The notes below the pieces were generated by a model. That model was not told the DNA's origin. It ran no database searches and was given only the letters and a program-made list of their open reading frames with translations. From positions 372,001-436,000 of the forward strand of contig SNVD02010572.1 in assembly GCA_013180625.2 (NCBI GenBank): a stretch of DNA of 64,000 nucleotides. Reading direction: 5' to 3'. Origin of the DNA: Boswellia sacra. Taxonomy: Eukaryota > Streptophyta > Magnoliopsida > Sapindales > Burseraceae. This document shows, one piece after another, positions 56,698-64,000 of the stretch (positions are counted from its first letter, which is position 1; each line of letters starts with the position of its first letter). A program made the translations under genes and the position numbers.

Positions 56698-59191
56698 TGC
56701 ACTTTCTTGTGGTGGGTCCAATAAATTTTCCATCATGACCCAATAAGTTGTTTTGTGTTTGCCCTAGTGTGATCATGTAATTAGCTTGTTTTGAGTTGCT
56801 CCGCAAGTGCTTTTTGTAAAAGTCCTCGGCCTTGTTTGACGGTCAACCAAAATGATGGTTTTTAAGTCAATAGATTATTTGTTGTGTACTTTAAAACGTG
56901 TTTTATTAGTTGCAACTGAAAAATTACTTCTTTTCATTTCTGTCATATATGTAGCTAAACATGATTGGTGAAAGAGAAAGGGAAGGTGTTTTAATGGTTG
57001 TAACTTGTGAGAGCGCTACAAACATCTTAAGAAAATATTTCTAATAAGTTTTAAAAACAAAAATGTTAAAGCGTTAGCTATATTCTCAAATATTCCTAAA
57101 AATAAATAATTGGTGCCAATCTTGCGCCACACGATACTACAAGTTTAAACCAAAGCCATTTGATGTCATGAAAATTTCGTTTGATAAGAGCCGAAGCCCA
57201 AGCGAGCTGAAATCCTACTGAACAAGAAAAGGCATATAATGGCAGCCACTATAACAATTGCAATAATAATAACTTCACATGGTAAAACATATCTTGTTGA
57301 GCACATAGTGTAAAGAGAGAGTCCATCCTACAGTGAATAAATGTATAATCATCAATTATGATATGTCCATTAACAAAGGTGTGTTGCATGTACCCACAAT
57401 TAATCGACTACACATCTTGTAATCATTAATGAAGTAGCACAATGGATGATATTTTAACACAAATTTTTGTCTACTTATCTCATTTTATCAAATTATTTAA
57501 GTTTTTTAAGTCAAAAAGTGATATTTAATAATGTCAACTCATTTTTATTATTGAATTAAATGGAGAGGAATGAGTAAAAATTTATTTCATGATTTTTGGT
57601 AAAATTTTGTTATAAGATTCAACCTAGTTCTAATTTTATTAGAATAATGCTATACATTTCAAGCTTTATATTAAATTATGCATTTCAATAATGTATATAA
57701 GTATAAAGCTATTATATCATTTATTACATTACTATTTACTCTGATATTATTATTGATTTTAACATCACTTTAATGTAATAATATTAATTATGCACTATAC
57801 TATGAATTAATGTATTGTTAATTTCACATTTTTTTAACCATTAATTAATTATATATTTTTGCTTAAACTATGTACTAATAGAACTAGATCTCTTGTGTGA
57901 TGCAGCTCATCTTCTCTTAGGGATTTGCAATGATAACGAGAATGTGACTTTGTGATGCCTCTAAATTTTTTCTTTTCAATTTTTTTTGTACAAAATAATT
58001 CAATCTTTTAGATTTTAGAGACTAAATATCTCTTCTAATTGAGTCAATTTCATATTATTACCATTGGAATTGGATAAATAGGCAATAACACGGTACCCTT
58101 ATACTCAATTCAGCTCACATCAATTTTGTACTGCTAAAACAATAAATTCATGTTAGGTAAACATATATATACACACACAAGCAATTGTCGTGAATAATAA
58201 TTTTAAAATAAATAACAAATAAATTTAATATACAAACTACCTAATATATCTACTCAATAATATTCTCATATATAAGTTAGTTCTCATATGCATCCTAAAT
58301 TTATATATTAATATTTTAATTATTGAATACAATTTTAAGAGGCATTACATAGTTTTTAAGGTGTTTAAGTATTGAGATATCTTGTTGTAACATAGATTAA
58401 GATAAGACTAATACTTTATCTATAATTATATTCTGCAATCAATTTTTTATAATCTGAGTTGACAAAAATTTATTCTAAAGAAAAAAATAAAAAATAAATA
58501 AGAGAAGTTATAATATATGATATGATAAATATTTTGAATAAGATTTTGTTTACTTAGAGCAATGAAAAGTTTGATTGTAATTGGAAGTAGATTATAGAAA
58601 TAAGACGCGTGAGATAATAGTAAAGCGTATAAGAAATAATTATTAAATAAAAATATTAAATAAAAAATCTTTAAAATAGAAAAAGTGAGCCACGTGCGTA
58701 GAGTGTGAGGTGAAGTTAGTTGGTTTCTGTTAATACTATGTGCGTTTGGGCGGGTTCTTGTTGACTTGACCATCCTTATCTTTCACTTTTGTGTCTCTCT
58801 CAAATCCAACTCCGTTTCTTTTCCAATTAAATGTCCTCCCTACACGTGTCCTACACTCCAATCCTAACCGTCCTTACGTTACTTTTTCTAACGCCTTTTT
58901 ATTTTATTTTATGTCTATTTCTCAAATTTTTAACCTCTTTCCTCCCCTTTTACAATCCTAATTAGGGTTTACCAAGTCAATTCAAACTCTAATTTTTATA
59001 ATAGATTTTTTTAAAAAAATTTCAAATACAATGTTACTTTAATTTCTCTATTATTTTAATTTCATATTTATTCGATTTTCTTCTCACAATCCCTTTCCCG
59101 GAATTGGGCTGTTTCCAATCAATTAGGTTTTTGCAGAGATTAAATAAGGGAAATTTTTTGAATTTCGTTTGTGTATTGTTTGTATTCTTTA
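56698..59191 (+). other. Intergenic region and JMJ18-like upstream region
   Basis: AT-rich, without coding signal. It contains a MITE fragment (58408-58500) and, near 58780-59190, CT-rich sequence (CTCTCTCAAATCCAACTCCG) that is a likely promoter or 5' UTR of the demethylase gene. Confidence 0.55.
58408..58500. mobile_element. Truncated MITE, same family as 6351-6526 and 11569-11755
   Basis: CTAATACTTTATCTATAATT, then ATTCTGCAATCAATTTTTTA and TCTGAGTTGACAAAAATTTA, line up with the left half of the MITE at 6351. No right end is recognised. Confidence 0.5.

Positions 59192-64000
<4,809 letters not shown>

Overview
The window is nuclear DNA of a flowering plant, almost certainly a eudicot. The genes have many GT-AG introns in AT-rich sequence, their products are plant families (LSD1 zinc fingers, CASP-like proteins, a JMJ18-type demethylase, plant-type VPS54 and VPS2.2), and the repeats are plant types (MULE, hAT, MITEs, an endogenous caulimovirid). 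A Citrus-like or other rosid tree is a reasonable guess, but the sequence alone does not prove the species.

Left part (1 to about 20,000) is a transposon and virus graveyard. A decayed Mutator-like element (1-3300) carries a broken MURA-type transposase and a convergent small GRF zinc-finger gene, and it abuts (probably interrupts) a hAT element whose broken transposase and GC-rich end run to about 5614. Next come a hAT-type MITE with a perfect 8-bp target duplication (5847-6783, with another MITE nested in it), GC-rich hAT-like debris with a 214-bp tandem duplication (7099-8651), and a 1.05-kb near-palindromic fold-back element (11551-12601) with a small MITE in one arm. From 12788 to about 19994 lies a petuvirus-like endogenous pararetrovirus on the minus strand, with tRNA-Met primer site, movement protein, coat protein, protease, RT and RNase H remnants. 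It is thoroughly disabled.

Right part (20,000 to 64,000) holds five host genes, all on the plus strand. VPS54 (18 exons) encodes a GARP tethering subunit. VPS2.2 (11 exons) encodes an ESCRT-III subunit and has a dead partial duplicate of its 5' half upstream (33041-38010). LSD1 (6 coding exons) encodes a three-finger cell-death regulator, followed by a CASPL1B-type membrane protein (3 exons) and the first seven exons of a JMJ18-like histone H3K4 demethylase cut by the window edge. VPS54 and VPS2.2 both act in endosomal trafficking, but nothing indicates that their adjacency is functional.

The observations most worth checking are these. The apparently functional VPS2.2 copy has GG instead of AG at its first intron acceptor, while its dead duplicate keeps AG there but has lost the donor. 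The integrated pararetrovirus ends at its primer-binding site and has a chimeric other end. The fold-back element's intact arm serves as an empty-site control for the MITE in its other arm. The MULE carries a convergent GRF zinc-finger gene in a mudrB-like position. All exon boundaries were read by eye from splice signals, reading-frame continuity and remembered family sequence, without transcript data.
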